Below are positions 8,624-17,531 of a stretch of DNA of 64,000 bases, piece by piece; the stretch's first letter is position 1; each line of letters begins with the position of its first letter. The stretch spans positions 62,001-126,000 of the forward strand of contig CAZMTK010000005.1 in assembly GCA_964569245.1 (NCBI GenBank), given 5' to 3'. Origin of the DNA: JAAYTY01 sp964569245 (lineage in GTDB: Bacteria; Fermentibacterota; Fermentibacteria; Fermentibacterales; Fermentibacteraceae). The translations under genes and the position numbers were made by a program. The notes beneath the pieces are model-generated. The model was given only the letters and a program-made list of their open reading frames with translations, was not told the DNA's origin and ran no database searches.

Positions 8624-9748
8624 GTGTTGTCGGGTTTGTCGAAGATCCTCCTTTCCGCTTGCGCCGTACTCCCGGTGTGCAGGATTGCGGACGCCGACTC
8701 AGCCATGCTCCATACCTCCACGGACGGCCGGACGGTGGTCCCTCTGGAAACGACGGCAGTCGCGATGACAGCCGAGACGGTCATGGTGACTCCGTCCGGC
8801 GCCGCATTCGACCTACGGGACCCGGTCGGTCTCCGGGTGGACTGCGTCTTCCACTTCGTGAACAACGGGGACGAACCTGCGACATCTGAGATGGGCTTCC
8901 CGTTCGAGTCGCTTTTCGCGCCGGGGTACATGAGCAGGGACTATCTGGAATTCCCGGCGGAGGCGGGAAAGGCGGCGGGATTCGCTCCGCTCCTGCCGAT
9001 GGTCGCGCAGGGGAGGGACTGGCGTGAGCCGGGCTTCGCGATGTTCGAGGCCGACCCGCCGCTGGAGGCGCGCTATCTGGCCGTACTTTCCCACCTGGAG
9101 GATTCCGTCCTCCACGGGAGCCCGCCCGCGAACCCCGCTATCAGGAGCCTGTTCGGGCTCACCGGCTGGTTCGTCGAGGGCATGGAGTCCCCGGCGCTCT
9201 TCGCCTATTCGGACTACGGGTTCCCGTCCGGGTGCCGCGGCACCGACACGATCTCGTGGTGGACCGATTCCTCGGAGGTCCCGCTGATCCGTGCCGAGGT
9301 GCTGGCGGAACCACTGTCGGCGGTGCCCTTCGCCTACCAGACACCGTCTCCTCCTTTTCCTCCCACGCCGCAGGTGAACTCGGTCCTGAACGACGGGGAC
9401 CTCCTCACGGGCTGGCGCAGCGGCCTCGAGGACGGCAGCCACGGGGAGATACTGGAAGTCTTCATCTTCCCTCTGCCCGGCATGGAGCCGACGATCCTCC
9501 ACGGCTTCTGCCTGGTGAACGGCTTCGGATGGGAGCCAGGACTTCCCAGGGGTCACCTCGTCAGAGTCCTCGTGAGCGTCGACGGAAGTCCGGTCTGCAC
9601 GGCCGAACTCGCCGAGGGGCCTGCCTGGCAGCGCGTCGAGTTCCCGGAGGCTCTCGAGGGGGCACGGGCACTCTCGCTGGAGATAATCGAGTCCGTCCCC
9701 GGTGGGGCCGGCTCCGCCGCCGGCATCTCGGAGATGCGACTCTACTGA
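8624..9748 (+). CDS. Secreted protein with discoidin-like C-terminal domain
   Basis: Protein of 374 residues with GTG start; GGAGG lies about 5 nt upstream. The N-terminal hydrophobic segment (LSKILLSACAVLPVC) suggests export. The middle region has tryptophan- and proline-rich extracellular-type sequence. The last third begins VNSVLNDGDLLTGWRSG and ends AAGISEMRLY. This pattern of unpaired ligand loop and terminal 'ISE..LY' strand is that of F5/8-type (discoidin-like) carbohydrate-binding domains. No catalytic residues were identified. A cell-surface binding role is inferred. Confidence 0.65.
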   Translation: MLSGLSKILLSACAVLPVCRIADADSAMLHTSTDGRTVVPLETTAVAMTAETVMVTPSGAAFDLRDPVGLRVDCVFHFVNNGDEPATSEMGFPFESLFAPGYMSRDYLEFPAEAGKAAGFAPLLPMVAQGRDWREPGFAMFEADPPLEARYLAVLSHLEDSVLHGSPPANPAIRSLFGLTGWFVEGMESPALFAYSDYGFPSGCRGTDTISWWTDSSEVPLIRAEVLAEPLSAVPFAYQTPSPPFPPTPQVNSVLNDGDLLTGWRSGLEDGSHGEILEVFIFPLPGMEPTILHGFCLVNGFGWEPGLPRGHLVRVLVSVDGSPVCTAELAEGPAWQRVEFPEALEGARALSLEIIESVPGGAGSAAGISEMRLY

Positions 9749-9821
9749 TCCCCGGGAGCCGGGACCTCGGCGGCCTGCAGGGAGACGCAGGCGAAGCCGT
9801 GTTCTGCATGGATGTGAAGGC

Positions 9822-10727
9822 TCATCCGTAGTTGAAACCGTGATCGGGAAAGAGGGTGAGCACAAGCCCGCCATCCCTCCTCCCCAGCCTCACCGCCGCA
9901 GCCATCGCAGCACCGCTCGAGTATCCTGCAGGGACTCCCCAGCGCCTGCGCACGTATCCAATCCAGAACGCCGCCTCATCGGGATCCACCTCCTCTGTCG
10001 GGATCCCTTCCAGGCGCCTGTGCAGCGGCACTCCCCCCGGATCGAGCCTGCGCATCCCCGGGATGCCGCCTTCGACGGAGGGTACTACCGCCACGATCCG
10101 CATCGCCGGGTTATGCGGAAGAAGTGCTTCGGACAGCCCGATCAGGGTGCCGCCCGTGCCGACCGCCAGCACCAGCGTGTCCGGCATCCGGCCTTCCAGC
10201 TGGCCGAGGATCTCGGGCCCGGTGCCCGACCGGTGGGCATCAACGTTCGCCTCGCTCCCGTGCTGGTCGAGATAGAGGCATTCCACCCTCCCGGACGATG
10301 CTTCCACGGCCCTGGTCCTGGCACCCTCGGTGCCCTCATCTGCCGGGGTGACCGTCACATGAGAGCCCAGAGACCTCATCCGCTCTATCCTGCTGCGTCC
10401 GGCACTCTCCGGCACGAACAGCCTCGAATCCAGCCCGAGGTCGTGCGCCAGCAGGGACACACTCACGCCGGTGTTCCCGGATGAGGCCTCGACGAGCACC
10501 GGATCGAACGGGTGGTCCCATTGCTCCAGCGCTCTGGATACGATGTTCCTTGCTACCCTGTCCTTTACGGACAGGCCGGGATTCAGGGCCTCCACCTTCG
10601 CCAGGATTGTGTACCCGGTTGATCCGGCCGGTGTGAAGTCGTGAAGGGGGGTCTGTATCGAGCCCCTGTTACGGGGTCTCGTTTCGACGAGGTCTGCTGT
10701 TCCTTTCCTGATCGCCTGCTCGTTCAT
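9822..10727 (-). CDS. Cysteine-synthase-family PLP enzyme
   Basis: Fold-type II PLP enzyme of 301 residues, the usual length of O-acetylserine sulfhydrylase (CysK/CysM) relatives. NPGLSVKDRVARN contains the Schiff-base lysine. EASSGNTGVS is the substrate-binding loop, GTGGTLIG the phosphate-binding glycine loop, and YSSGAAMAAA the C-terminal PLP-N1 serine region. The start is ATG 10727, preceded by GGGAG; the open frame continues upstream to 10820 but has no other good start. Cystathionine beta-synthase-like or other beta-replacement activity is equally possible. It is convergent with the discoidin-like gene and stands alone. Confidence 0.85.
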   Translation of the reverse strand: MNEQAIRKGTADLVETRPRNRGSIQTPLHDFTPAGSTGYTILAKVEALNPGLSVKDRVARNIVSRALEQWDHPFDPVLVEASSGNTGVSVSLLAHDLGLDSRLFVPESAGRSRIERMRSLGSHVTVTPADEGTEGARTRAVEASSGRVECLYLDQHGSEANVDAHRSGTGPEILGQLEGRMPDTLVLAVGTGGTLIGLSEALLPHNPAMRIVAVVPSVEGGIPGMRRLDPGGVPLHRRLEGIPTEEVDPDEAAFWIGYVRRRWGVPAGYSSGAAMAAAVRLGRRDGGLVLTLFPDHGFNYG

Positions 10728-10880
10728 CTCCCGCTCCCCTGTTACGTGCCGTAGTCGATTCCTCCTTCCGTCCACCGGCGCGACAACAGGTACAGGTCGT
10801 CGGACGAGCATCATGCTCACGGTCGAATCCGTTTCCGACTCCCTGTCTGCCGAACATCAGCATCTCCTCCCTGCTCCCGT

Positions 10881-10907
10881 AAATGAAAAACCCGCCGGGG
10901 GCGGGTT
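10881..10907 (-). terminator. Rho-independent terminator on the minus strand
   Basis: On the minus strand, AACCCGCC pairs with GGCGGGTT around a 3-nt loop (stem 10889-10907) and is followed by TTTTTCATTT. It lies 113 nt beyond the stop at 11020 and so probably ends the lipoprotein/methyltransferase transcript that starts near 12676. It also insulates the cysteine-synthase-like gene. Confidence 0.8.
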
Positions 10908-11019
10908 GCGGCGTCTGCCGGACTTGCCCCCCGCCTCTCAGTCCATCCTCTCGCAACATGAATAGAGCATGATCGTCCTTCCTTTGACGCGCGATGATAG
11001 GATATGCTCCGTCATGTCG

Positions 11020-11531
11020 TCAACAGCAGCTTCGGAACCGGTCCAGGGCCCATACCCACCTCCTGACCCTTCTCCTGTACTCCTCGTACTCGGGGCCGAA
11101 CAGCCGGGCAAGGCTATCCTCCTCACGTCTTACTACCAAGCGGTCGAGCAGGAGTGTCGCGGCAGGAACCAGGACGGCGGCCCAGAGCCAGCTTCCCCAG
11201 AGAGAAAGCCCGGCACAGGCCGTGGCGAGCCCCAGGTAGGCAGGATTCCGGGATAGACGGTAAGGCCCGCCTGTCACGAGCCTCGAGGGAGCCTTCGCGG
11301 TATCCACGGTCATGCCCGAGAGCCTCAGTAGAAGCAGCGAGGCCGCGAGGAGAAGTGATCCGGCAACCGTCAAAGCCGGGCGGCCGGAGAAACGAGCCAG
11401 CCGGACAGCCGGGGAGATGGCGCCAGGCAGATGTCGACGCCGAAGCCGAGGACGACAGCGGTGAGAAAGTAGAGCCCCGGAACTGCCGACATGCCCTGGA
11501 GCTGGTGCGAGCCGCCTTTCCTGGTCAGTCT
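11020..11531 (-). pseudogene. ICMT/PEMT-like membrane methyltransferase, frameshifted
   Basis: The N-terminal part starts at GTG 11531, overlapping the upstream stop (GTGA), and reads through a first membrane span (GLYFLTAVVLGFGVDICL) before stopping near 11370. The rest continues in another minus-strand frame: PGAISPAVRLARFSG, then two further spans. It includes the signature VTGGPYRLSRNPAYLG and ends in EEDSLARLFGPEYEEYRRRV, typical of isoprenylcysteine carboxyl methyltransferase-like proteins. A single-base indel near 11420-11435 would join the two frames. Either the gene is inactivated or the sequence has an error there. Substrates of bacterial members are mostly unknown. Confidence 0.75.
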
Positions 11532-12676
11532 CACCGGCTCTCCGCTGATTCCCCTGCCGGGACGGGCTCCAGCAGGAACACCCGGGCGAAATCCGGAGGG
11601 TCGTCGGACCATGCCGCGATGCGGCCCCCGCCCATGGCGAAGCGCCAGTAGCCGCCGTCTGCGCCTGCACCCTCGACTCTCACGATGCTGAGGAGGCTGC
11701 CGGTACGGTCGTACACGTCGAATGTCGGCTCGTCGACCGTCCCCCTAAGGACCCAGATTGTCCCGTTCTCTCCTGCCAGGACCTGCCTCACCTGGAAACG
11801 CCATGGATCCGGGTTGTAGTCCAGCGGCAGGCTGCTGCCCATGGAGGCGAGCTTGCTCTCGATGAAAGCCTTCTCCAGGGCTATCTCCTCCTCGCTCCTG
11901 GGAACCCTCTCCACGGGGATGTCGATGGAGAGGAACTCGGTGCCGCCGGGGCGGTAGCCCGTGACGGAGTAGCTGTCGGTTCGCATAGGGGCTACGAAGA
12001 CGTTCCCTTCTTCATCCACGGCCCAGGTCGCGTAGTAGAAGAGGGTTTCGATCACTGTCGTGGTCAGGTCTTCGGGGTCTATGGGGATACGCTCCTCGGT
12101 GTAGACTACCGCAGGCTCGCCTGCCATGTCGAACCGCCCGATGAAGTAATCCATCGCGATCTCGGTTTCGGTCATCTCCATCCTGTAAGAACCTGCTACG
12201 AAGGAGGAGTCCAGTGCAGGGACGGGGAAGAACGGCGGGTCGTTCGCGAACGGTATCCTGACGCCCAGGTCGGTCATCGCGGTGTCCAGCAGGTGGACTC
12301 CGCCGGTGAAGATGTCGCAGACCAGCAGCCTCCCGTCGTTCAGCAGGACGAGGTCGCTGGGATTCAGGTACTCGCCGGGACCTGATCCTCGCCTCCCTGC
12401 ACTCCGCACGAACTCCCCCGATGGGGTGAAAAGGCTGACTCTGCAGCCCGTTCTGTCCAGCACCAGGATCGAGCCGTCCGGCGCTGCAGCCACCCTCTCG
12501 ATGACGTTGAAGACATAGCTCGAGTCGCCGGTTTCGACACCGATCGAATCGGTCACGACGAGGATCAGCGTGTCAGGGCCGGCTGCCGTGACGGGGCCAC
12601 TCCCGTTTCCTCCGCAGGAGGCAATGAAGGCTGCTGCCAGAACCGTGATCGCAATCCGAAGAGTGCGGCTTCTCAT
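11531..12676 (-). CDS. Propeller lipoprotein (6-bladed/NHL type)
   Basis: Lipoprotein of 381 residues. A basic N-terminus is followed by a hydrophobic stretch ending in the lipobox IASC at about Cys21. Blade-like repeats follow: VAAAPDGSILVLDRTGCRVSL, GEFVRSAGRRGSGPGEYLNP and LLNDGRLLVCD. This matches the 6-bladed propeller family common in FCB lipoproteins, where blades often carry 'GSGPGEY'. It is translationally coupled to the downstream methyltransferase gene by a GTGA overlap. The function is unknown and there are no catalytic motifs. Confidence 0.8.
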   Translation of the reverse strand: MRSRTLRIAITVLAAAFIASCGGNGSGPVTAAGPDTLILVVTDSIGVETGDSSYVFNVIERVAAAPDGSILVLDRTGCRVSLFTPSGEFVRSAGRRGSGPGEYLNPSDLVLLNDGRLLVCDIFTGGVHLLDTAMTDLGVRIPFANDPPFFPVPALDSSFVAGSYRMEMTETEIAMDYFIGRFDMAGEPAVVYTEERIPIDPEDLTTTVIETLFYYATWAVDEEGNVFVAPMRTDSYSVTGYRPGGTEFLSIDIPVERVPRSEEEIALEKAFIESKLASMGSSLPLDYNPDPWRFQVRQVLAGENGTIWVLRGTVDEPTFDVYDRTGSLLSIVRVEGAGADGGYWRFAMGGGRIAAWSDDPPDFARVFLLEPVPAGESAESR

Positions 12677-13032
12677 GCTGCTCCTCCATTCCCGGTCAGG
12701 GAGAAGAGACGAGGCGATACGCCTGCCGGTTACATCCCCTGGCTGAACGCGATCCGCATACCGACCTGCTTCGACGCCGGTCGGCGCACCGGGGATCCTG
12801 CATCTGTGCGCTCGAGTGCTATCTTTGCTCCAGGAAAACGGCGTACGACCAAGGGAGGCATGAGCCGCTTGGATTTGACGGCCGTCCTCTCGCCTGTTCG
12901 GAGCTGGGTGGACGCCTCTCTCACGAAGAGCATCTGCCCCCCGCGGCTGGGTCTGCCGGGGAGACTCCCGGAGGCTCCGGGCGGAGCTGTGCCTTCGAAC
13001 AGCACGGCGCTCAGTGCCGGGATCGGCGGGGC
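12677..13032. other. 356-nt divergent intergenic region
   Basis: This separates the lipoprotein gene (-) from the cyclase/NTPase gene (+) and should carry both promoters, though I found no hexamer pair of good quality. A 61-codon frame from ATG 12860 ends at 13045 just inside the cyclase gene. Its Shine-Dalgarno-like GGGAGG is only 1 nt from the ATG, so I do not call it a gene. Confidence 0.35.
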
Positions 13033-15669
13033 ATGGCGCTGCTGACCTTCCTCCTCACCGACATCGAGGGCTCCACGGGCAAGTGGCAGGCATTCGCAGG
13101 CTCGATGCCGGAAGCTCTGGAGAGGCACGACGGCATCCTGAAAGCAGTAGTGCAGAGGTGCGGCGGAAGGGTCTTCAAGCATACGGGTGACGGCATCGCA
13201 GCCTGCTTCGACAACGGCCGAGCCATCCACTGCTGCATAGCGGCACAGGAGGCCCTGCAGGCGGCCGACTGGTCCGATGTGGGCGGCATTCGCGTAAGGT
13301 TCTGCGTCTTTCGCGGGGAGGCCGGAGAGAGGGAAGGGGATTTCTTCGGTCCCGCCCTCAACGGCGCGGCCAGGATGCTCTCGGCCGCATGGGGAGGACA
13401 GGTTCTTGTCAACGAAGAGGCTTCGGGCTCAGAGCAGCTCCCTGAGAACGCAAGCCTGGAGGATGCCGGTGTCCACGTCCTGCGGGATCTGCTCGCCCCC
13501 CAGCAGATCTACATCCTGAGACACCCTCGCCTGCAGGCGGAGTTTCCAGCGCTCAGGACTGTGTCGAGCCGGCCGCAGAATCTGCCAGTTCAGCCCACCC
13601 CGTTCCTCGGTCGCGACCGTGAACTAGCCGATCTTGCCTCGATGCTCTCCGACCGGGACTGCAGGCTGTTGACCATCCTGGCACCGGGGGGAACGGGCAA
13701 GAGCCGCCTCGCGGTACAGGCCGCCGCCAACGCCATCTCGCGCTTCAGGCATGGAGCATACTTCGTTCCTCTGGAGGACATCGGATCGGGCTCGATGATC
13801 CCCGGCAGGATCGCCTCCTCGATGTCCTTCATGTTCTCGGGCGCCGAGGAGGAGGAGGCTCAGCTCTCCAGGTTCCTGTGCGACCGCGAGACGCTGATCG
13901 TCGCGGACAACTTCGAGCACCTCTCGGGAGAGTCGGCCCTGCTCTCGAGGCTGCTCGCCCGCAGTCCTGGACTGAGATTCCTCGTCACATCGAGGCACAG
14001 GCTCAATCTCAGAGAGGAAAGATTGTACGAGCTCGCAGGTCTCGATCTTCCGCTGCCCGACGGCTCGGACCTGGAGCAGCGCGACGCTTCCGCACTTCTC
14101 CTTGCCTCGGCGAGAAGGACGCTTCCAGGATACGAGCCGGCGGCCGGGGATCGCGCTGCGATCGCCTCGCTCTGCCGGCTGCTGGATGGAAACCCTCTCG
14201 CCATAGAGCTTGCCGCATCCTGGATCAGGACGACCCCTCCCGCGGAGCTCTGCAGCGAGCTGGAGAGGAATCCTGGCATCCTGGACGAGGCGCCGTCCGA
14301 CATCCCGGCAAGACACAGGGGAATGGAGGCGGTGTTCCAATACTCCTGGCGCTTGCTGGACTCCGGTGAGCGCACCGCACTGGCAGGTCTCTCCGTGATG
14401 TCCGGTGAATTCGACTCTGCGGCGGCCGCCGGGGTTTCCGGGTGCGATCTCGCAACCCTCAGGCACCTCATGGACCATTCGCTTCTCAGGAGCCGCTGCC
14501 CGGGCCGCTTCGCCATGCATCCCCTTGTGAGGGTGTTCGCCCGGCGAAAGCTCGCCGAGAACCCCGGGGAAGAGGAGGCGTGCCTCGAGAGACACGCGAG
14601 GTTCTTCGCGGGAAGGCTTGGAAAGTGCGCCGACGTGAGCGGAACGGGCATGAGCACCGAGAACCTCGACGCGATAGAAGCGGACCTCCCGAACCACCTT
14701 CAGGCATGGGAGCGGGCGGTGTCCCGATGGAGCCCCGAGGATCAGGCTGTCTTCCACACCTGGCTGAGCGTGTACTTCCAGATGCGCAGCAGGCTGGTTT
14801 CGGCGATCGAAATACTGGAGGCCAGGCTGTCTGTCGCACGAGCGCGCTCCGAGCTCGAAGCCGGCGCCCCCGAACACAGGAAGCTCCTGGCGGGGCTCCT
14901 GAACAGGAAGGGCACCTTCCAGACCATGCTGTCGAGGTGCAGCGAGGGTGAGGCCAGCCTGAACGAGGCCCTCGGCATAGCGAGGGAGATGGGAAACGAA
15001 CTCTTCGAGGCCAACATCCTTGCCACCCTCGGGAGCATAGCAAGCCGGAGGGGCGATTTCGCCACAGCGGGCGAGATATGGGGTCGGACCCTGGAGATAG
15101 CCAGGAGAATGGACAATCACAGGGCGATCGCCGGGATGCTCTCCAACCTCGCAGTGATAGACAGGCGCGAGGGCAGGTTCGCCGAGGCGCTGGCGAAGAA
15201 CCTCGACGCGCTCGGGCACATCAGGATGGTGAAGGACCCCTACATAGAAGCGACAATCCTCTCCAGCGCGGCCCAGCTCGTGTTCCTCGAGGGCCGCATC
15301 GAAGAAGCGACGGCGTACGAGAAGGCCGCCCTCGAGATCAGAGAGGGCATGGGCGACAGGCTGGGCCGGTCTCTGTCGCTTTCCTGTCTGGCCGAGTTCA
15401 TGGCGGAGAGCGATCCGGACGGAGCGCTGGACCTACTGGCTGCGAGCCTCGCGCTGGCAGTCGAGCTGGGCGACGGCATGCGCCAGGCTCAGATACTCAT
15501 CGCAAGAGGCAGAATCATGGCTGGAAGGGGCGACATTGCCGGGGCCTCGGAAGCCGTGGTCATGGCCCGGAAGGCCCTGTCGGGTCTGGAGAACGAGCAG
15601 ACGCTCGAAAACCTCGAGAAGCTGGAGAGACAGATAGAGACGCAGAGAAGGGGTCCAGAAGCGGGGTGA
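13033..15669 (+). CDS. Class III nucleotidyl cyclase - NTPase - TPR signalling protein
   Basis: Protein of 878 residues. Residues 1 to about 165 form a class III adenylyl/guanylyl cyclase-like domain (TFLLTDIEGSTGKWQ, GGRVFKHTGDGIAACF, GPALNGAARML). A STAND/NB-ARC-like ATPase follows, with Walker A APGGTGKSRLA near residue 218, Walker B ETLIVADNFEH, and LLVTSRHR-like sensor sequence (FLVTSRHRLNLRE). The C-terminal ~350 residues are TPR-like helices. This matches the large family of cyclase-ATPase-TPR proteins sometimes fused to LuxR regulators, but no HTH is present here. Metal-binding Asp appears in TDIEGS and in HTGDG. The input signal is unknown. Confidence 0.85.
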   Translation: MALLTFLLTDIEGSTGKWQAFAGSMPEALERHDGILKAVVQRCGGRVFKHTGDGIAACFDNGRAIHCCIAAQEALQAADWSDVGGIRVRFCVFRGEAGEREGDFFGPALNGAARMLSAAWGGQVLVNEEASGSEQLPENASLEDAGVHVLRDLLAPQQIYILRHPRLQAEFPALRTVSSRPQNLPVQPTPFLGRDRELADLASMLSDRDCRLLTILAPGGTGKSRLAVQAAANAISRFRHGAYFVPLEDIGSGSMIPGRIASSMSFMFSGAEEEEAQLSRFLCDRETLIVADNFEHLSGESALLSRLLARSPGLRFLVTSRHRLNLREERLYELAGLDLPLPDGSDLEQRDASALLLASARRTLPGYEPAAGDRAAIASLCRLLDGNPLAIELAASWIRTTPPAELCSELERNPGILDEAPSDIPARHRGMEAVFQYSWRLLDSGERTALAGLSVMSGEFDSAAAAGVSGCDLATLRHLMDHSLLRSRCPGRFAMHPLVRVFARRKLAENPGEEEACLERHARFFAGRLGKCADVSGTGMSTENLDAIEADLPNHLQAWERAVSRWSPEDQAVFHTWLSVYFQMRSRLVSAIEILEARLSVARARSELEAGAPEHRKLLAGLLNRKGTFQTMLSRCSEGEASLNEALGIAREMGNELFEANILATLGSIASRRGDFATAGEIWGRTLEIARRMDNHRAIAGMLSNLAVIDRREGRFAEALAKNLDALGHIRMVKDPYIEATILSSAAQLVFLEGRIEEATAYEKAALEIREGMGDRLGRSLSLSCLAEFMAESDPDGALDLLAASLALAVELGDGMRQAQILIARGRIMAGRGDIAGASEAVVMARKALSGLENEQTLENLEKLERQIETQRRGPEAG

Positions 15670-15764
15670 CGCTCGCATGTCGGCCCTGGCTCATGTGTCT
15701 TCGGCTTCAGACCGCCGGGTCCGACGGGCTGTCGGAGCGGAAGGCGAGGGCAGAGGAGGAGATG

Positions 15765-16241
15765 ATGTCTTTCTTCGGCAAGCTCAAGCAGGGGCTGGGA
15801 ATCGGAACTGCCGCAATCGAGCTCACGGTTCCTCCGCAGGTGGTCGGGACGAGCGGAGAGATCAGGGGCAAGCTCACGATCACCGGCAAGAGCGACCAGA
15901 AGGTGAAGGCGATCAGGGTCCGGCTGATGGAGACCCATACGACCGGGCACGGCGAGGATAGGAAGTCAAGGGAGTACACGCTCGGCGAAGCAGCCCTTCA
16001 CAGCGGAGAGCCCTTCGATCTCAAGGCGGCCGAGGTGAGGGAGTTCGATTTCGTCCTGCCGTTCAGCCTGGCCAAGTCGAGCGCTCAGGCGCTCGCCGAC
16101 AGGGGCGGAGCCCTGGGCGCGCTGGGGAAGGCTGCCGTACTGGCGGGGGGAGAGAAGTCGGAGTTCCATGTGAGGGCGGTGGCCGACCTCGAGAACGTCG
16201 CGCTAGACCCTACCGACAGCAAGCCGGTGAAGCTGGTCTGA
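15765..16241 (+). CDS. Spo0M-like arrestin-fold protein
   Basis: Protein of 158 residues. Of two adjacent ATGs (15762, 15765), the second is preferred because AGGAGG (15754-15759) then sits 5 nt away. It starts MSFFGKLKQGLGIGTAAIEL and continues with VVGTSGEIRGKLTITGKSDQKVKAIRVRL, like the N-terminal half of sporulation-control protein Spo0M (arrestin-like beta sandwich). It is shorter than the ~250-residue Bacillus protein. Homologues occur in many non-spore-formers, so no sporulation role should be inferred. It lies 95 nt after the cyclase gene on the same strand. Confidence 0.7.
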   Translation: MSFFGKLKQGLGIGTAAIELTVPPQVVGTSGEIRGKLTITGKSDQKVKAIRVRLMETHTTGHGEDRKSREYTLGEAALHSGEPFDLKAAEVREFDFVLPFSLAKSSAQALADRGGALGALGKAAVLAGGEKSEFHVRAVADLENVALDPTDSKPVKLV

Positions 16242-16335
16242 AGCAGTGCAGCGAGGAGCTCCGGCGGACGCGGCCACCTGAGCGATTCGCAGCAGGCCTT
16301 TCACAGACGCAGATGCGGCGTGGTCCAGGAGCGGG

Positions 16336-17397
16336 TCAGAGCCGCCCGGGCCGCGCCGCGCAGGAACGGTTCGAGACGTAGGCGCGGTAGAAGTCGAGCA
16401 CCGTCCTCGTGAAGGAGTGCTCAGCGTCCTCGTCGGCAATCGCCCTGGGTATCCAGAGCCAGCTCATGATCACGTACTCGTCGGGGCTTCCTCCGACGTT
16501 CCGGTAAAGCCTGCCCTGCTCCATCACCTCGTCGTGCCATCTGTGGTCCCTGCCGCCGTCCCGGATCGGGGGATCCCAGTTGCCGGCCTCCGAAGCCCAG
16601 TACACCAGCCCGAAGGGAATTCCTTCGCCCCTGCAGAAGTCCTCGATCTCGCGGACTCCCGCCCAGGATCCCGTCCCGAGGTCGAAGAGCCTCCAGTCGG
16701 GATCGAGCGTAAAGCCGTCCAGAGGAGGCTCTCCGAGTTCTGCCAGCTCGCTGTTCAGAAGGCGGACGATCTCCTCGATCTCCTCCACGCTGAAGTAGGG
16801 ATAGGGCTCCAGCAGAACCACTCGTCCTCCGAACTCGCTCCTCACCAGTTGGATGTAGATCGCAACCTCGCTGGCGGCGTACTCCGTTCCGGGGGGCTCC
16901 TCCAGCTCGTCCATCCTGCGGAAGGGCTCGTCAAGCGTGAACTGGACTATGTCCGCACCCCAGCTCTCCAGAAGCCTCCAGTGCTGGCTGAAATGGTCGA
17001 AGGCCTGCCTGCCCGTCGGATACAGCTCGTGCAGACAGGTGGTCTCCACCGCGAAGTCGATACCCCAGGCATCGAGCGAATCGAACACTGCAGGCATCAT
17101 GTTCGCCTCGAAAGGGTCCTCCCAGCCCGGGACGAGGCGGAGAGGGCTGTCGTAGCCCGAGATGCAGTCGACGACCGAGCGAGTCTCGGCCCACAGGGGC
17201 GTGCTGTCGGGCCTGAAGAGGCTCTTGAAGGGAACGCCGTCGGACCACTGCACGCCTTCGAGATAGTAGCCGGGGGGAGGGCAGATTCTCAGGGTTGGAC
17301 ATGCCTGCTCCCTGCCGGCTCCGGCTCCTCCGACAGACACCGCAGAGCACGAAACGAGCATGGAGATCAGCGCTACGGACGCCGGCCCTGCGGACAT
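16336..17397 (-). CDS. TIM-barrel-like lipoprotein, glycosidase-type
   Basis: About 353 residues from ATG 17397. The N-terminus (VALISMLVSCS) gives a hydrophobic segment with lipobox LVSC. An in-frame GTG at 17535 overlaps the kinase stop, but its extra 46 residues look non-coding. The body shows barrel-like strands with acidic ends, for example WGADIVQFTLDEPFRRM, LDGFTLDPDWRLFD and PFGLVYWASEAGNW. These resemble glycoside-hydrolase-like TIM barrels, with Asp/Glu candidates at DEP and SEA. It is the last gene of the xylose-type cluster, so extracytoplasmic sugar handling is a reasonable guess; no GH family was assigned. Confidence 0.6.
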   Translation of the reverse strand: MSAGPASVALISMLVSCSAVSVGGAGAGREQACPTLRICPPPGYYLEGVQWSDGVPFKSLFRPDSTPLWAETRSVVDCISGYDSPLRLVPGWEDPFEANMMPAVFDSLDAWGIDFAVETTCLHELYPTGRQAFDHFSQHWRLLESWGADIVQFTLDEPFRRMDELEEPPGTEYAASEVAIYIQLVRSEFGGRVVLLEPYPYFSVEEIEEIVRLLNSELAELGEPPLDGFTLDPDWRLFDLGTGSWAGVREIEDFCRGEGIPFGLVYWASEAGNWDPPIRDGGRDHRWHDEVMEQGRLYRNVGGSPDEYVIMSWLWIPRAIADEDAEHSFTRTVLDFYRAYVSNRSCAARPGRL

Positions 17398-17531
17398 GGG
17401 GTGCGCGATGCAGCCGTTCTGCATCGAACGAGACTGCCCCCGCCGACACCGGAGCTTCCGGGATCCTCCCGAGCGAACACCGCCGACGCAGGAGATCGCA
17501 CCGCTGCTCGCCGAGAGGACGGGAGCGGATC

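Noticed and set aside
10790..10870. tRNA-like segment (GGTCGAATCC resembling a T-loop)
   Set aside because: The T-arm would have a 6-nt loop and 4-bp stem and no matching acceptor, D or anticodon arms could be drawn.
12860..13045. 61-codon frame ahead of the cyclase gene
   Set aside because: The GGGAGG is only 1 nt from its ATG, too close to act as a ribosome site, and composition is proline/serine-rich like a shadow frame.
13624..15219. 531-codon minus-strand frame inside the cyclase/NTPase gene
   Set aside because: It is antisense to a protein with clear Walker and cyclase motifs and has no recognisable domain.
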